This document shows, piece by piece, positions 53,022 to 62,611 of a stretch of 64,000 nucleotides of DNA. Position 1 is the first letter of the stretch. Each line of letters starts with the position of its first letter. The DNA is from Pseudolysinimonas_A sp039912695 (GTDB lineage Bacteria; Actinomycetota; Actinomycetes; Actinomycetales; Microbacteriaceae): assembly GCF_039912695.1 (NCBI RefSeq), contig NZ_JBDSPJ010000022.1, positions 124,001 to 188,000 of the forward strand, given 5' to 3'. The notes under the pieces were generated by a model. That model was not told the origin of the DNA. It ran no database searches and saw nothing but the letters and a program-made list of their open reading frames with translations. The position numbers and the translations under genes were made by a program.

Positions 53022-53222
53022 TTAGTGGTGCGCGTCCTGATGCGCCGCGGCGGCCGCGTCGGTCTTGTTCGCGTGACGGTGTGCGACGTCGCGGAAGCTC
53101 CAGGTGATGAGAGCGAGAAGGGCGAAGATGATGGCAACGATCAGCGGGAACCCCCAGGCAGGCAGCACCAGTTGGGCGAGCTCCTCGGGAGCGTCAACAA
53201 GAAGCAGGGTGGGCAGCATCAT
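53022..53222 (-). CDS. small membrane protein between proA and nadD
   Basis: A 66-residue protein with one helix (LVLPAWGFPLIVAIIFALLALITWSF) and a His/Ala-rich cytoplasmic tail (HRHANKTDAAAAAHQDAHH). The position between proA and nadD recurs in Microbacteriaceae, to my knowledge. Function unknown. Confidence 0.7.
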   Translation of the reverse strand: MMLPTLLLVDAPEELAQLVLPAWGFPLIVAIIFALLALITWSFRDVAHRHANKTDAAAAAHQDAHH

Positions 53223-53263
53223 TCCTCCGGGATCAGCCTAGCCGTGGCAAACTGCGACCGCGT

Positions 53264-54529
53264 TCAGCTTCGGACCTGACCGCTGCCGCGCACGATCCAT
53301 TTCGTACTCGTGAGTTCGGGCAAGCCCATCGGACCACGCGCATGCAGTTTCTGGGTCGAGATGCCGACTTCGGCGCCGAACCCGAACTCCCCGCCATCCG
53401 TGAACCGCGTGCTGGCGTTCACCATGACGACGGCCGAGTCGACCTCGGCGAGGAACCGTTCGGCGCGCGCCAGATCGTTGGTGACGATCGACTCGGTGTG
53501 GTGGGTCGAGAACCGGCGGATGTGCTCGAGCGCCGCATCCAGGTCATCGACGACGGCGACGTTCAGGTCGAGGCTCATGTGCTCGGTCGCCCAGTCCTCG
53601 TCGGTCGCGGGGATGGCATCCGGGAAGATCGCGCGGGTCGCCGCGTCGGCGTGCAGGGTGACCCCCTGCTGACGAAGGGCGCTCAACACGGGCGGAAGCA
53701 GCCGCGCGGCAGATCGGGAATCGACGAGCAGCGTTTCGAGGGCGTTGCACACGCTCGGCCGCTGCACCTTGGCGTTCACCGCGATCTCGGCAGCCATCGC
53801 CGCGTCGGCGCTCTCGTCGAGGAACAGGTGCACAACGCCGGCGCCGGTCTCGATCACCGGCACCTTCGACTCGCGCACGACCGTGTCGATGAGGTCGGCA
53901 CTGCCCCGGGGAATCAGCACGTCAACTTTGCCTCGGGCCTGCATCAGGAGCGTTCCGCCTTCGCGGCCGAACTCGTCGATCGTCTGCACGGCATCGCCCG
54001 GGAGTCCGGCGCTTTCGAGGGCCTCCTGAAGCAGTTCGACCAGCACCCCGTTGGTGTTGAACGCCGCCCGGCCGCCCCGCAGCACGACGGCGTTGCCGCT
54101 CTTGAGCGCCAGGCTGGCGATGTCGATCGTCACGTTGGGACGGGCTTCGTAGATGGCGCCGACAACTCCGAATGGCACCCGCACCTGGCTGAGCAACAGA
54201 CCGTTCGGAAGAGTCGAGCCGCGCACCACGACGCCGACCGGGTCGGGCAGAGTGGCGATCTGACGCACGGCGTCGGCGAGCGTTGTCAGCCTCGCGGGGT
54301 CGAGCTTGAGGCGGTCCTGGAGCCCCGCGGAAAGTCCGCTTTCGCGGCCATTCGCGAGGTCGAGCTCGTTGGCCGGCAGGATGCGATCGGCCCCGTTCTC
54401 GATGGCTGTCGCGATCGCTTCGAGGCCGGCATCCTTCGCGGCGGATGCCGTGGTCGCCAGGGTGCGCGCGGCGACGCGGGCGCGGTCGAGTTTCGCGTCG
54501 ATCGAGGTCGCCAAAACCGGAGTGGACAT
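53264..54529 (-). CDS. proA: gamma-glutamyl phosphate reductase
   Basis: A 421-residue NADPH-dependent enzyme of proline synthesis. The catalytic Cys is in VQRPSVCNALETLLVD. Further motifs are VRVPFGVVGAIYEARPNVTIDIASLALKSGNAVVLRGG and FTDGGEFGFGAEVGISTQKLHARGPMGL. I start at ATG 54529; the longer frame overlaps the divergent MFS gene. Confidence 0.95.
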   Translation of the reverse strand: MSTPVLATSIDAKLDRARVAARTLATTASAAKDAGLEAIATAIENGADRILPANELDLANGRESGLSAGLQDRLKLDPARLTTLADAVRQIATLPDPVGVVVRGSTLPNGLLLSQVRVPFGVVGAIYEARPNVTIDIASLALKSGNAVVLRGGRAAFNTNGVLVELLQEALESAGLPGDAVQTIDEFGREGGTLLMQARGKVDVLIPRGSADLIDTVVRESKVPVIETGAGVVHLFLDESADAAMAAEIAVNAKVQRPSVCNALETLLVDSRSAARLLPPVLSALRQQGVTLHADAATRAIFPDAIPATDEDWATEHMSLDLNVAVVDDLDAALEHIRRFSTHHTESIVTNDLARAERFLAEVDSAVVMVNASTRFTDGGEFGFGAEVGISTQKLHARGPMGLPELTSTKWIVRGSGQVRS

Positions 54530-54566
54530 ACGCGCGATTCTACGGGCGGCCGACGGCAGGAGCAGG

Positions 54567-55781
54567 ATGGGAGGGATGACCACCGCGGCTCCCCCGATCC
54601 CCTGGCCGCGGCGGCCTCGAGCGTGGCTCATGCTCGCGGTCGGCGGCGGGTCGCAGGCCACGACCGCACTCCTCATCTCGATCCCGGCGTATCTGTTTCC
54701 CCTCCTGCACACGCGCCGCGGCCTGTCGCTCGCGGAAGTGGGCCTGCTCGCGACCGCGCCGAGCGTCGGGGTGCTGCTCACCCTGATCCTCTGGGGTGCG
54801 GCGACCGACCGTTGGGGCGAGCGAGTAGTGCTGGTCACCGGCCTCGTCGTCGCGGTCGCCGGGGCGGCAGCCGCCGCCCTCGCACCGGACTATCTGACCC
54901 TGGGTCTCGCTCTCGGGCTGTGCGGCATCGGAGCGGCTGCGACGAGCGCGACCAGTGGACGCGTCGTGATCGGCTGGTTCCCGGCGTCCCGTCGGGGGCT
55001 CGCAATGGGACTGCGTCAGATGGCTCTTCCGCTCGGCACTGCAGCGGGCGCCCTCATCGTTCCTGCCCTCACCACGCACAACGAGCTCTGGCCCGCCTTC
55101 GTCGTCGCGGGTTCGATCGTCGCGGTCGCAGCAGCGGCGAGCGCACTGTTCATCGTCAATCCGCCGCGGCCATCGCGCCCGACGGATGTCGAAGGCCGCC
55201 CGGCAAACCCGTATCGGGGCGATTCGATACTGGCCCGCATCCACGCCGTGTCTGCCCTGCTCGTCGTGCCGCAGTACGCGCTCGCGACCTTTGGGCTGGT
55301 CTGGCTGATCGTCGACCAGGGGTGGGATCCGCTCGCCGCGGGATTGCTCGTCGCAGGCTCCCAACTGATCGGAGCCGGCGGACGGGTGGGAGTCGGCATC
55401 CTGAGCGACCGGGTCGGGAGTCGGCTGAAGCCGCTGCGCTGGGTCGCCCTCGCCGGCATCCCGCTGGTGCTGCTCACCGCTGGCGCCGGAGCACTGCACT
55501 GGGCGCCCGCCGTCGGGCTGTTCTACGTGCTGGCTTCGGCCGTCAGCGTCGCCGACAACGGGCTCGCGTTCACCGCGGTGGCCGAGATCGCGGGGTCGCA
55601 GTGGTCGGGACGTGCGCTCGGCGCTCAAAACACCGGTCAGTTCATTGCGGCTGCCCTGGTCGCCCCACTCTTCGGTTTGCTCATCACGGCCGTCGGATAC
55701 TCCTGGGCGTTCGCGATCGTCGCGGCCTTCCCGACCGCCGCGCTCCCTCTGGTGCCGAAGGACGCTACGCCCGAGCGTTGA
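54567..55781 (+). CDS. MFS transporter
   Basis: A 404-residue 12-TM protein. It shows the motif-A-like DRWGERVVLVTGL (loop 2-3), GRVVIGWFPASRRGLAMGLRQMALPLG and a second-half loop DRVGSRLKPLRW. The pattern fits nitrate/anion or drug MFS proteins. I start at ATG 54567 after AGGAG; ATG 54576 is possible. It separates proA from proB and overlaps proB's stop by 17 bp. Confidence 0.85.
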   Translation: MGGMTTAAPPIPWPRRPRAWLMLAVGGGSQATTALLISIPAYLFPLLHTRRGLSLAEVGLLATAPSVGVLLTLILWGAATDRWGERVVLVTGLVVAVAGAAAAALAPDYLTLGLALGLCGIGAAATSATSGRVVIGWFPASRRGLAMGLRQMALPLGTAAGALIVPALTTHNELWPAFVVAGSIVAVAAAASALFIVNPPRPSRPTDVEGRPANPYRGDSILARIHAVSALLVVPQYALATFGLVWLIVDQGWDPLAAGLLVAGSQLIGAGGRVGVGILSDRVGSRLKPLRWVALAGIPLVLLTAGAGALHWAPAVGLFYVLASAVSVADNGLAFTAVAEIAGSQWSGRALGAQNTGQFIAAALVAPLFGLLITAVGYSWAFAIVAAFPTAALPLVPKDATPER

Positions 55782-56538
55782 ACCAGGTACCGGTCTCTTC
55801 GCCGGCGAGGGCGACAGCGACGTTGGCGGTCGAGGTGAGCAACACCGGGATGCCGGCGGCGGCGGCGTGCTTCGCGGCGGCAATCTTGGTGCCCGCTCCC
55901 CCGGTACCGACCCCGGCAGCGCCGATCGGCCCCAGTTCGACACCCGAGAGGTCGTCGTCGAACGGCACCTCGGGGATCGGGCGGGCGCCGGGTTCCGACG
56001 GCGGTCGCGTGTAGAGAGCGTCGACGTCGGAGAGCAGCACGAGCAGATCGGCGCCGACCAGTTCGCTCACCAGGGCGGCGAGCCGATCGTTGTCGCCGAA
56101 GCGGATCTCTTGCGTTGCCACAGTGTCGTTTTCGTTGACGATCGGCAGCACGCGCAGGTCGAGAAGCCGCTCCATCGCGCGCTGGGCGTTGGAACGGTGT
56201 GTGGGGTTCTCGAGGTCCCCCGCGGTCAACAAAATCTGGCCGGCCAGGATGCTGTAGCGGTCGAGGCTCGTCTGATACCGCCACATCAGGATGTTCTGTC
56301 CGACCGCGGCCGCAGCCTGCTGAGTGGCCAGGTCCTGAGGGCGTCCGCCGAGGTTGAGGATCGGCAGGGCACTCGCAATCGCACCCGACGAGACGAGCAC
56401 GACCTCGACCCCCCGACGATACGTTGCGACGAGGGCGTCAACGAGGGGTTCGATCTGACCCGCGTTGTCACCACTGACCGAGGAGGAACCGACCTTCACG
56501 ACGATCCGCTTAGCCGCCAGCACGGCATCCCGCGTCAT
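55765..56538 (-). CDS. proB: glutamate 5-kinase
   Basis: A 257-residue kinase that makes gamma-glutamyl phosphate. It has VVKVGSSSVSG, VVLVSSGAIASALPIL, PIVNENDTVATQEIRFGDNDRLAALVSELVGADLLVLLSDVDALY and GTGGAGTKIAAAKHAAAAG. It lacks the C-terminal PUA domain, as in many actinobacteria. It overlaps obgE by 4 bp. Confidence 0.95.
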   Translation of the reverse strand: MTRDAVLAAKRIVVKVGSSSVSGDNAGQIEPLVDALVATYRRGVEVVLVSSGAIASALPILNLGGRPQDLATQQAAAAVGQNILMWRYQTSLDRYSILAGQILLTAGDLENPTHRSNAQRAMERLLDLRVLPIVNENDTVATQEIRFGDNDRLAALVSELVGADLLVLLSDVDALYTRPPSEPGARPIPEVPFDDDLSGVELGPIGAAGVGTGGAGTKIAAAKHAAAAGIPVLLTSTANVAVALAGEETGTWFNARA

Positions 56539-58076
56539 TCCTCGTCCGCTCCCGATGCGCGGGCGTCGGTCTGCTCGTCTCCGACGTTCCAGATGCCGGC
56601 TTCGCGCTCGGCTTCGAGTTCGGCGCGCGCAGCAGCCTTGGCATCCATCCGCTCGAAGTACTCTTCGCGACGCTGGCCGCGGGTGGCCCGGCGGTTGTCG
56701 TCGAACCGGGAGTCGGTGCCGCGCGGGCTCGTGATGAGCTCGGCCGCCGACGTGAGCGTGGGCTCCCAGTCGAAGACCTGCCCGTCTCCTTCGCCGATAA
56801 CGACGGCGGATCCGGGCACGGCGCCGTGCGCGAACAGAGCCTGCTCGATGCCGATCTTCGCCAGCCGGTCGGCGAGGAACCCGACAGCTTCCTCGTTGTT
56901 GAAGTCGGTCTGTTGAACCCAGCGCTCGGGCTTCTCCCCCAGCACGCGGTACAGCGTCTCGGTGCCGCCCTCGACACGGATCGTGAACTCGATCGCGTCG
57001 ACGGCCTTCGGACGCAGGATGATGCGGGGCTTTGCCAGCGCGGCCGCGACGCGGGCAACCCGGTCAACCTCCACGAGTTCGGCGAGGGCGAACGACAGTT
57101 CGCGAAGACCCTCGCGGGTCACGGCCGAGATTTCGAAGACCCGGTAGCCGCGCGCCTCGAGGTCGGGACGCACCATCTCTGCCAGGTCGCGGGCATCGGG
57201 AACGTCAACCTTGTTGAGCGCGATCAGCTGCGGACGCTCGAGCAACGGCACTTGCCCCTCGGGCACCGGGTAGGCGCCCAGCTCGCCGAGGATGACATCC
57301 AAATCGCTGAGCGGATCGCGTCCGGGCTCAAGCGTGGCGCAGTCGATCACGTGCAGCAGGGCGGAACACCGCTCGACGTGACGCAGGAACTCGAGCCCGA
57401 GACCCTTGCCCTCGCTGGCGCCCTCGATCAGCCCGGGAACGTCCGCCACGGTGTAACGCGTCGACCCGGATTCGACGACCCCCAGGTTCGGGTGCAGGGT
57501 CGTGAAGGGGTAGTCGGCGATCTTCGGCCGCGCGGCCGACATCGCGGCGACGAGGCTCGATTTGCCCGCGCTCGGGAATCCGACCAGCGCGACATCTGCC
57601 ACGGTCTTCAGCTCGAGGAGGACATCGCCCTCCCAGCCGTAGGTGCCCAGCAGCGCGAACCCGGGCGCCTTGCGCTTGGTGCTCGCGAGCGCGGAGTTTC
57701 CGAGACCACCCTGGCCACCGGGGGCGACGACAATGCGCATTCCCGGCTCGTCGAGGTCGGCGAGCAGCACACCGTCGGGAGTCGAGACGACGGTGCCGAT
57801 CGGAACCGCGAGCTCAAGAGACTCGCCGCTCGCGCCGGCACGGTGATCGCCCATCCCCGGACCGCCGTTGCCGCTGGAGCGGTGCGGCCCGCGGTGGTAG
57901 CTGAGGAGCGTCGTGACCTGAGGGTCGGCGACGAGAGTGATGTCGCCACCGTGCCCACCGTTGCCGCCGTCAGGTCCGGCGAGCGGCTTGAACTTCTCGC
58001 GGCGCACCGAAACGCAGCCGTGGCCGCCGTGACCTGCCCGCAGATGGAGCGTCACCTCGTCGACGAAGGTCGTCAT
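56535..58076 (-). CDS. obgE: Obg/CgtA GTPase
   Basis: A 513-residue GTPase for ribosome 50S assembly. The Obg fold opens FVDEVTLHLRAGHGGHGCVSVRREKFKPLAGPDGGNGGHGG. G1 is GFPSAGKSSL, G3 is DVPGLIEGASEGKGLG and G4 is NKVD. The OCT domain follows (about 345-430), then an acidic/Arg-rich tail. Gene order with rpmA and proB is conserved. Confidence 0.97.
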   Translation of the reverse strand: MTTFVDEVTLHLRAGHGGHGCVSVRREKFKPLAGPDGGNGGHGGDITLVADPQVTTLLSYHRGPHRSSGNGGPGMGDHRAGASGESLELAVPIGTVVSTPDGVLLADLDEPGMRIVVAPGGQGGLGNSALASTKRKAPGFALLGTYGWEGDVLLELKTVADVALVGFPSAGKSSLVAAMSAARPKIADYPFTTLHPNLGVVESGSTRYTVADVPGLIEGASEGKGLGLEFLRHVERCSALLHVIDCATLEPGRDPLSDLDVILGELGAYPVPEGQVPLLERPQLIALNKVDVPDARDLAEMVRPDLEARGYRVFEISAVTREGLRELSFALAELVEVDRVARVAAALAKPRIILRPKAVDAIEFTIRVEGGTETLYRVLGEKPERWVQQTDFNNEEAVGFLADRLAKIGIEQALFAHGAVPGSAVVIGEGDGQVFDWEPTLTSAAELITSPRGTDSRFDDNRRATRGQRREEYFERMDAKAAARAELEAEREAGIWNVGDEQTDARASGADEE

Positions 58077-58097
58077 GCGGTGTCACTCCTTCCGAGC

Positions 58098-58131
58098 AGA
58101 TCGGGCTGAAACGCAGATTGGGCTGAAACGC
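58098..58131. repeat. 17-bp tandem repeat between rpmA and obgE
   Basis: AGAT[CT]GGGCTGAAACGC at 58098-58114 and 58115-58131 differs by one base. Confidence 0.9.
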
Positions 58132-58137
58132 AACGAA

Positions 58138-58157
58138 GGGCGGACCGAAGTCCGCCC
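58138..58157 (-). terminator. hairpin between rpmA and obgE
   Basis: GGGCGGAC (58138-58145) pairs with GTCCGCCC (58150-58157) around CGAA. It may attenuate read-through from the ribosomal genes to obgE. Confidence 0.6.
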
Positions 58158-58180
58158 TCGTCGAAATCGATGGTGGGGCG

Positions 58181-58456
58181 TCAGGCCGCCGGAACGACCG
58201 CAGCGACCGCCGCGACGATGTTGACAACCTTGCGGCGGCCCTTCTGGCCGAACTGCACAGCGCCCGCAGAAAGCGCGAACAGAGTGTCGTCCTTGCCACG
58301 GCCGACGTTGGCGCCGGGGTGGAAGTGAGTGCCGCGCTGACGAACGATGATTTCGCCGGCCTTGACGACCTGGCCGCCGAAGCGCTTGACGCCGAGGTAC
58401 TGGGCATTCGAGTCACGCCCGTTGCGGGTGGATGATGCGCCCTTTTTGTGTGCCAT
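58181..58456 (-). CDS. rpmA: 50S ribosomal protein L27
   Basis: A 91-residue L27: MAHKKGASSTRNGRDSNAQYLGVKRFGGQVVKAGEIIVRQRGTHFHPG. The N-terminus that reaches the peptidyl-transferase centre begins directly MAHKKG, with no cleaved extension. Confidence 0.98.
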   Translation of the reverse strand: MAHKKGASSTRNGRDSNAQYLGVKRFGGQVVKAGEIIVRQRGTHFHPGANVGRGKDDTLFALSAGAVQFGQKGRRKVVNIVAAVAAVVPAA

Positions 58457-58468
58457 GTCTGTCAGCCC

Positions 58469-58777
58469 CTACTTGATGCCGGTGATCTTGACGCGGGTGA
58501 GGTCAGCGCGGAAACCCTGGCGCTTCTTGTACCCGGTCTTGTTCTTGAACTTCTGGATGACGATCTTCGGGCCGCGCTCGTCACCGACGACCTCGGCCGT
58601 GACGGTGATCTTCGCGAGCGCCTTGGCCTCGTGGGTGATCGTGTCTCCGTCGACAAGCAGCACCGGCGTCAACTGGATGTTTCCATCCTTGTCGCCCGCG
58701 ATGCGGTCGAGAACGACGATGGTGCCGACCTCAACCTTTTCTTGACGCCCACCGGCGCGCACGATTGCGTAAACCAC
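58469..58777 (-). CDS. rplU: 50S ribosomal protein L21
   Basis: A 102-residue L21: MVYAIVRAGGRQEKVEVGTIVVLDRIAG and the C-terminal RRQGFRADLTRVKITGIK-type end (KKRQGFRADLT). It is followed by rpmA after 12 bp. Confidence 0.98.
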   Translation of the reverse strand: MVYAIVRAGGRQEKVEVGTIVVLDRIAGDKDGNIQLTPVLLVDGDTITHEAKALAKITVTAEVVGDERGPKIVIQKFKNKTGYKKRQGFRADLTRVKITGIK

Positions 58778-58890
58778 GAAGAATCCTTTGTTAGGGAAGA
58801 TTTCGGGTGCATCCTCCGCTGAGCGAAGAGTCTGTTGAGCAAACAGAGCCCGGCACCTGCCGGGAGCACACCAAGGGTCGAGTTTAGCGC
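58778..58890 (-). ncRNA. rplU 5' leader with two hairpins (candidate autoregulatory leader)
   Basis: On the transcribed strand CCCGGCA-GG-TGCCGGG (58849-58864) is followed by TCTGTT-TGCTC-AACAGA (58831-58847). Ribosomal-protein leaders that bind their own product are known for L21 in other phyla; whether this is one is inference. Confidence 0.4.
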
Positions 58891-58917
58891 CAAAACGGGC
58901 GAACTATCAAACGCAGC

Positions 58918-59484
58918 TCAGACCTCGTCGAGCGTGCCGCTCACCTTGTAGTCGAGGGGATGCCGCTGAAGCCATCCCCAGAGCAAAATCGCGCCAAGAA
59001 CGACCACGGGAAGCACGTTCACCAACACGCTGAGAGACCGGAACGCCAGCACCGCCGGGGAGGTTGGCCCCGACGTGTCGGTGGAGCCCAGCATCGATCC
59101 GGCCACCTCAATCCCCCAGACCGCGAGAGCGTAAGCCAGGGTGACGACGAACAGCAGCAGTGCCCCCACCGTTGCGGCGAGCACCGCTCTGGTCACGACA
59201 TGTCCCAGGCGCAGGCTGGCCGCGATCGGGGCGATCTGCCAGAAACACAGGAATACTCCGAGGGCGATCGGCAGCGGACCGGCCAGCGACCCCACGAGCT
59301 GGGTCGACCAGATCGATCCAAAGAATCGCCCGTCAACAACGGGGTCGGCGATTACCGCAAGGGAAGAAAACGTAGCGCCGAGGAAGCCCAGCACGATCAG
59401 GGCGACGAAAATGCCCACGGCGGTCATCAGTGCCGGCAACGCGCCGCGACGCTTGAGAACTCGGGCGACATCCTGCTCGGTCAT
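58918..59484 (-). CDS. four-helix membrane protein, unknown
   Basis: A 188-residue protein with four membrane helices (about 18-45, 62-85, 95-125 and 150-172). There is no family I recognise. Its 5' end faces the DUF4031 gene. Confidence 0.65.
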   Translation of the reverse strand: MTEQDVARVLKRRGALPALMTAVGIFVALIVLGFLGATFSSLAVIADPVVDGRFFGSIWSTQLVGSLAGPLPIALGVFLCFWQIAPIAASLRLGHVVTRAVLAATVGALLLFVVTLAYALAVWGIEVAGSMLGSTDTSGPTSPAVLAFRSLSVLVNVLPVVVLGAILLWGWLQRHPLDYKVSGTLDEV

Positions 59485-59517
59485 GGGGCCAGGTTAGCCA
59501 GGGCGCAGACTATCCAG

Positions 59518-59805
59518 GTGATTCTCATCGATGAGCCCGTCTGGCCGGCTCATGCCACGGTCTGGGCGCACCTCGTGAGTGACGCGTCGTATGCCGAGTT
59601 GCACGCCTTCGCGAAGGCGGCCGGCATCCCGCCACGAGCGTTCGACAACGACCACTACGACGTGCCGCGGGAACGCTGGAACGAACTCGTCGAGCGTGGC
59701 GCACTGCCGGTCACCGGGCGCGAGCTATTGCGTCGGCTTCAGCACGCCGGTCTGCGGGTGCGGCAGAAAGACAAGTCGCCGAAAGACCCCCGCTCCGCGC
59801 ACTGA
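59518..59805 (+). CDS. DUF4031 protein
   Basis: A 95-residue protein: VILIDEPVWPAHATVWAHLVSDASYAELHAFAKAAGIPPRAFDNDHYDVPRERW. DUF4031 proteins are small, with this DxxxWP...HL.SD...ELH.FA motif. I start at GTG 59518, 33 bp after the divergent start. Function unknown. Confidence 0.82.
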   Translation: MILIDEPVWPAHATVWAHLVSDASYAELHAFAKAAGIPPRAFDNDHYDVPRERWNELVERGALPVTGRELLRRLQHAGLRVRQKDKSPKDPRSAH

Positions 59806-59816
59806 GAGCCTCTCAA

Positions 59817-62237
59817 CTACTCCGTCGGCGTGGTCGGCGTGACGTTCCCGCCGGTTGAGGCGCGACGCGATCCGCGGCGGCCCTGACCGGGCTGCTTCGG
59901 CTCGGGCAGAGCCTCCAGGACGGACCCGAGGATGTCTTCGGCGTCCTTCGGGCTCACTCGACGGGTACTGCGCGACGCCTTGGCGACCGGGATATCGAGG
60001 ATCTGGATGGCCGTCTCGGCCGCAGCAACCGCAACTGTCTGCGCGGATGCCTCACCCTCGGCGTGGACGACAGTGCTCTTGGCGATCTGGGCGAGGGCGT
60101 TCTTGACGTCCTCAGTGATCGCGTGGGTGCCTGTCGAGCCGACGCCGTTCTTGACGCCCGAACTCGCAACGCCGGCCAGTCCGCTGCCGCTTCCGCCACC
60201 GCGACCGCGACGACTGCGCGACGATGCCGACGACGACGACGCAGGAGCGCCACCACCGTTGCTCGACGATCCTTCGTTTCCCGCACGGTGCTTGAACACC
60301 GGGTCGTGATGGATGATGAGCCCGCGTCCGGCACAGACCTCACAGCTCTCGCTGAACGATTCCAGCAGGCCGAGTCCGAGCTTCTTGCGGGTCATCTGCA
60401 CGAGCCCGAGAGACGTGACCTCCGCGACCTGATGCTTCGTGCGGTCGCGTGAGAGGCACTCCACCATCCGGCGCAGGACGAGGTCTCGGTTGGACTCGAG
60501 CACCATGTCGATGAAGTCGATGACGATGATGCCGCCAATGTCACGCAACCGCAGTTGGCGCACGATCTCTTCGGCGGCCTCGAGGTTGTTCTTCGTCACG
60601 GTCTCTTCGAGGTTGCCACCCGAGCCGACGAACTTGCCGGTGTTGACGTCGACAACCGTCATCGCTTCGGTGCGGTCGATGACCAGCGAACCGCCCGACG
60701 GCAGCCAGACCTTGCGGTCGAGGGCTTTGTCGATCTGCTCGCTGACGCGCATCTTGTCGAATGAGTCGACCTGATCGTCGTACTTTTCGAGCCGGTCGAC
60801 CAGATCGGGTGCCACGGCGTCGAGGTAGCCCTGAATAGTTGCCAGAGCGTCGTCGCCCTCAACCACGAGCTTGTGGAAGTCCTCGTTGAAGACATCCCGA
60901 ACGATCTTCAACAGCAGGTCGGGTTCGCTGTGCAGCAGAGCCGGCGCCGGTTGGGTCTGCACGGCGTGATCGATTTCGGTCCACTGCGTGATGAGACGTT
61001 GCACGTCGAGCGTCAACTGCTCTTCGGTCGCGCCCTCGGCGGCGGTGCGCACGATGACGCCCACCTCGTCCGGGAGCACCTCCTTGAGGATGCGCTTCAG
61101 GCGTGCCCGCTCGGTGTCGGGGAGTTTGCGGCTGATGCCGTTCATCGACCCGTTGGGCACGTAAACCAGGTAGCGACCGGGGAGCGAGACCTGCGAGGTC
61201 AGGCGGGCACCCTTGTGACCGACCGGATCCTTCGTGACCTGCACCAGCAACTTGTCGCCGGGCTTGAGCGCCAGTTCGATCTTGCGCGCCTGGTTCTTGT
61301 TACCGTCACCCTCGGCGGCAGCCGCGGCGGCCTCCCAGTCGACCTCGCCGGCGTAGAGGACGGCGTTACGGCCGCGACCGATGTCGACGAACGCGGCCTC
61401 CATCGACGGCAGCACGTTCTGCACGCGGCCGAGGTAGACGTTGCCGATCAGGCTGGCGTCGGCGGCCCGAGCGACGTAGTGCTCGACCAGCACGCCATCT
61501 TCGAGAACGGCGATCTGGATGCGGCCGTACTTGCTGCGCACGACCATGACTCGGTCGACACTTTCGCGGCGCGCGAGGAACTCGGCCTCGGTGATCACGG
61601 GACGACGGCGACCGGCATCCCGACCGTCGCGACGGCGCTGCTTCTTCGCCTCGAGACGGGTCGAGCCTTTGATCCGTTGCGGCTCGGTGATGAGCCTCGG
61701 TTCCTGCGGGGGGCGCGGCTGACGCACGCGCACGGTCGTGTTGGGCGCGTCATCGCCCTCCTGCGGACCCTCACCCGGGCGTCGACGCGACCGACGACGG
61801 GATGCCGTGCCGGTACCAGTACCTGACGCGGCGGGAGTCGCATCGTCGTCGGGGCCGTTCGCTCCAATCACAGGCGTCGGGATGGGAGGCGCCTGGAACA
61901 GGAGCGAGAAAGCGCCGGGCGCCACCTCGGCAGCGGCGGGTGCGGCAGCCGGCTTCGTGTCGACAGAGTTCTCAGTGCCGACGTTCTCAGTGCCGACGTT
62001 CTCAGTGTCGACCGACTCCTTCGCGACCGTGGCGGTGTCGTTGCGACCGAGAAGCGCTCTCTTCAGGCGCGACCCTTTCGCGGGAGCCGCGTCAGCGGCA
62101 TCCTGAACGGTCTTGTCCTTCTTGATCCGCCCGCGCTTGGGCTTCTCGACAGTGTCATCGGCGACCGGGAGAATATCCATCTCGGATCCGGCCGACAGGT
62201 GCGCTACTGCGCTCTTGGGTGATCGCTTCTCCGCCAT
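59817..62237 (-). CDS. rne: ribonuclease E/G (Rne/Rng)
   Basis: An 806-residue RNase E-type endonuclease. An Arg/Pro/Ala-rich N-terminal extension (1-260) has ENVGTENVGTEN repeats. S1 (IGNVYLGRVQNVLPSMEAAFVDIGRGRNAVLY) and the DNase I-like core (VVDVNTGKFVGSGGNLEETVTKNNLEAAEEIVRQLRLRDIGGIIVIDFIDM) follow. The zinc link is CEVCAGRG. I start at ATG 62237. rplU and rpmA precede obgE in the usual block. Confidence 0.95.
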   Translation of the reverse strand: MAEKRSPKSAVAHLSAGSEMDILPVADDTVEKPKRGRIKKDKTVQDAADAAPAKGSRLKRALLGRNDTATVAKESVDTENVGTENVGTENSVDTKPAAAPAAAEVAPGAFSLLFQAPPIPTPVIGANGPDDDATPAASGTGTGTASRRRSRRRPGEGPQEGDDAPNTTVRVRQPRPPQEPRLITEPQRIKGSTRLEAKKQRRRDGRDAGRRRPVITEAEFLARRESVDRVMVVRSKYGRIQIAVLEDGVLVEHYVARAADASLIGNVYLGRVQNVLPSMEAAFVDIGRGRNAVLYAGEVDWEAAAAAAEGDGNKNQARKIELALKPGDKLLVQVTKDPVGHKGARLTSQVSLPGRYLVYVPNGSMNGISRKLPDTERARLKRILKEVLPDEVGVIVRTAAEGATEEQLTLDVQRLITQWTEIDHAVQTQPAPALLHSEPDLLLKIVRDVFNEDFHKLVVEGDDALATIQGYLDAVAPDLVDRLEKYDDQVDSFDKMRVSEQIDKALDRKVWLPSGGSLVIDRTEAMTVVDVNTGKFVGSGGNLEETVTKNNLEAAEEIVRQLRLRDIGGIIVIDFIDMVLESNRDLVLRRMVECLSRDRTKHQVAEVTSLGLVQMTRKKLGLGLLESFSESCEVCAGRGLIIHHDPVFKHRAGNEGSSSNGGGAPASSSSASSRSRRGRGGGSGSGLAGVASSGVKNGVGSTGTHAITEDVKNALAQIAKSTVVHAEGEASAQTVAVAAAETAIQILDIPVAKASRSTRRVSPKDAEDILGSVLEALPEPKQPGQGRRGSRRASTGGNVTPTTPTE

Positions 62238-62611
62238 CGTTGGAGCTCTGCTTCCTCGACCGAAGGGGGCCGCGCCGCCCGTCGGTACTCTCTCGTGCGG
62301 GTCGCTCTGCGGTTCCCGCGAATTTTTGTGGACGGTGGTCACCGATTCCCTGAACGGTTCACGTTCCTGGTATGGGTACAGCGCCACCATGCGCTCTGTC
62401 ACTGCGCTCGCTCTGTCACAGCGGATTCGGAACTGGCATCCGACACGGTGCGAAATGCTGTGTAGCAACACAGCGTCTGCACTCGCGGCCCGGTTCTGCG
62501 CCTATCGCCTTTGCGATTAGCACAGTGCCCGGTCAAGCTTTTCTGGTGCAACCGGGCGCGGCCCGATTGACTTGAGGTCAAGTATCACACGGGGGTTGCG
62601 ATAATCACTCC
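62238..62611. other. divergent rne / VKOR intergenic region
   Basis: No gene. On the rne side GCTGTGT-AGCA-ACACAGC (62457-62474) is a perfect 7-bp hairpin in what would be the long rne leader. rne mRNAs are often autoregulated through their leader. CTTGA-GG-TCAAG (62573-62584) is a dyad before the VKOR gene, which has GATAAT (62600-62605) just before its GTG; a leaderless or nearly leaderless start is possible. Confidence 0.5.
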
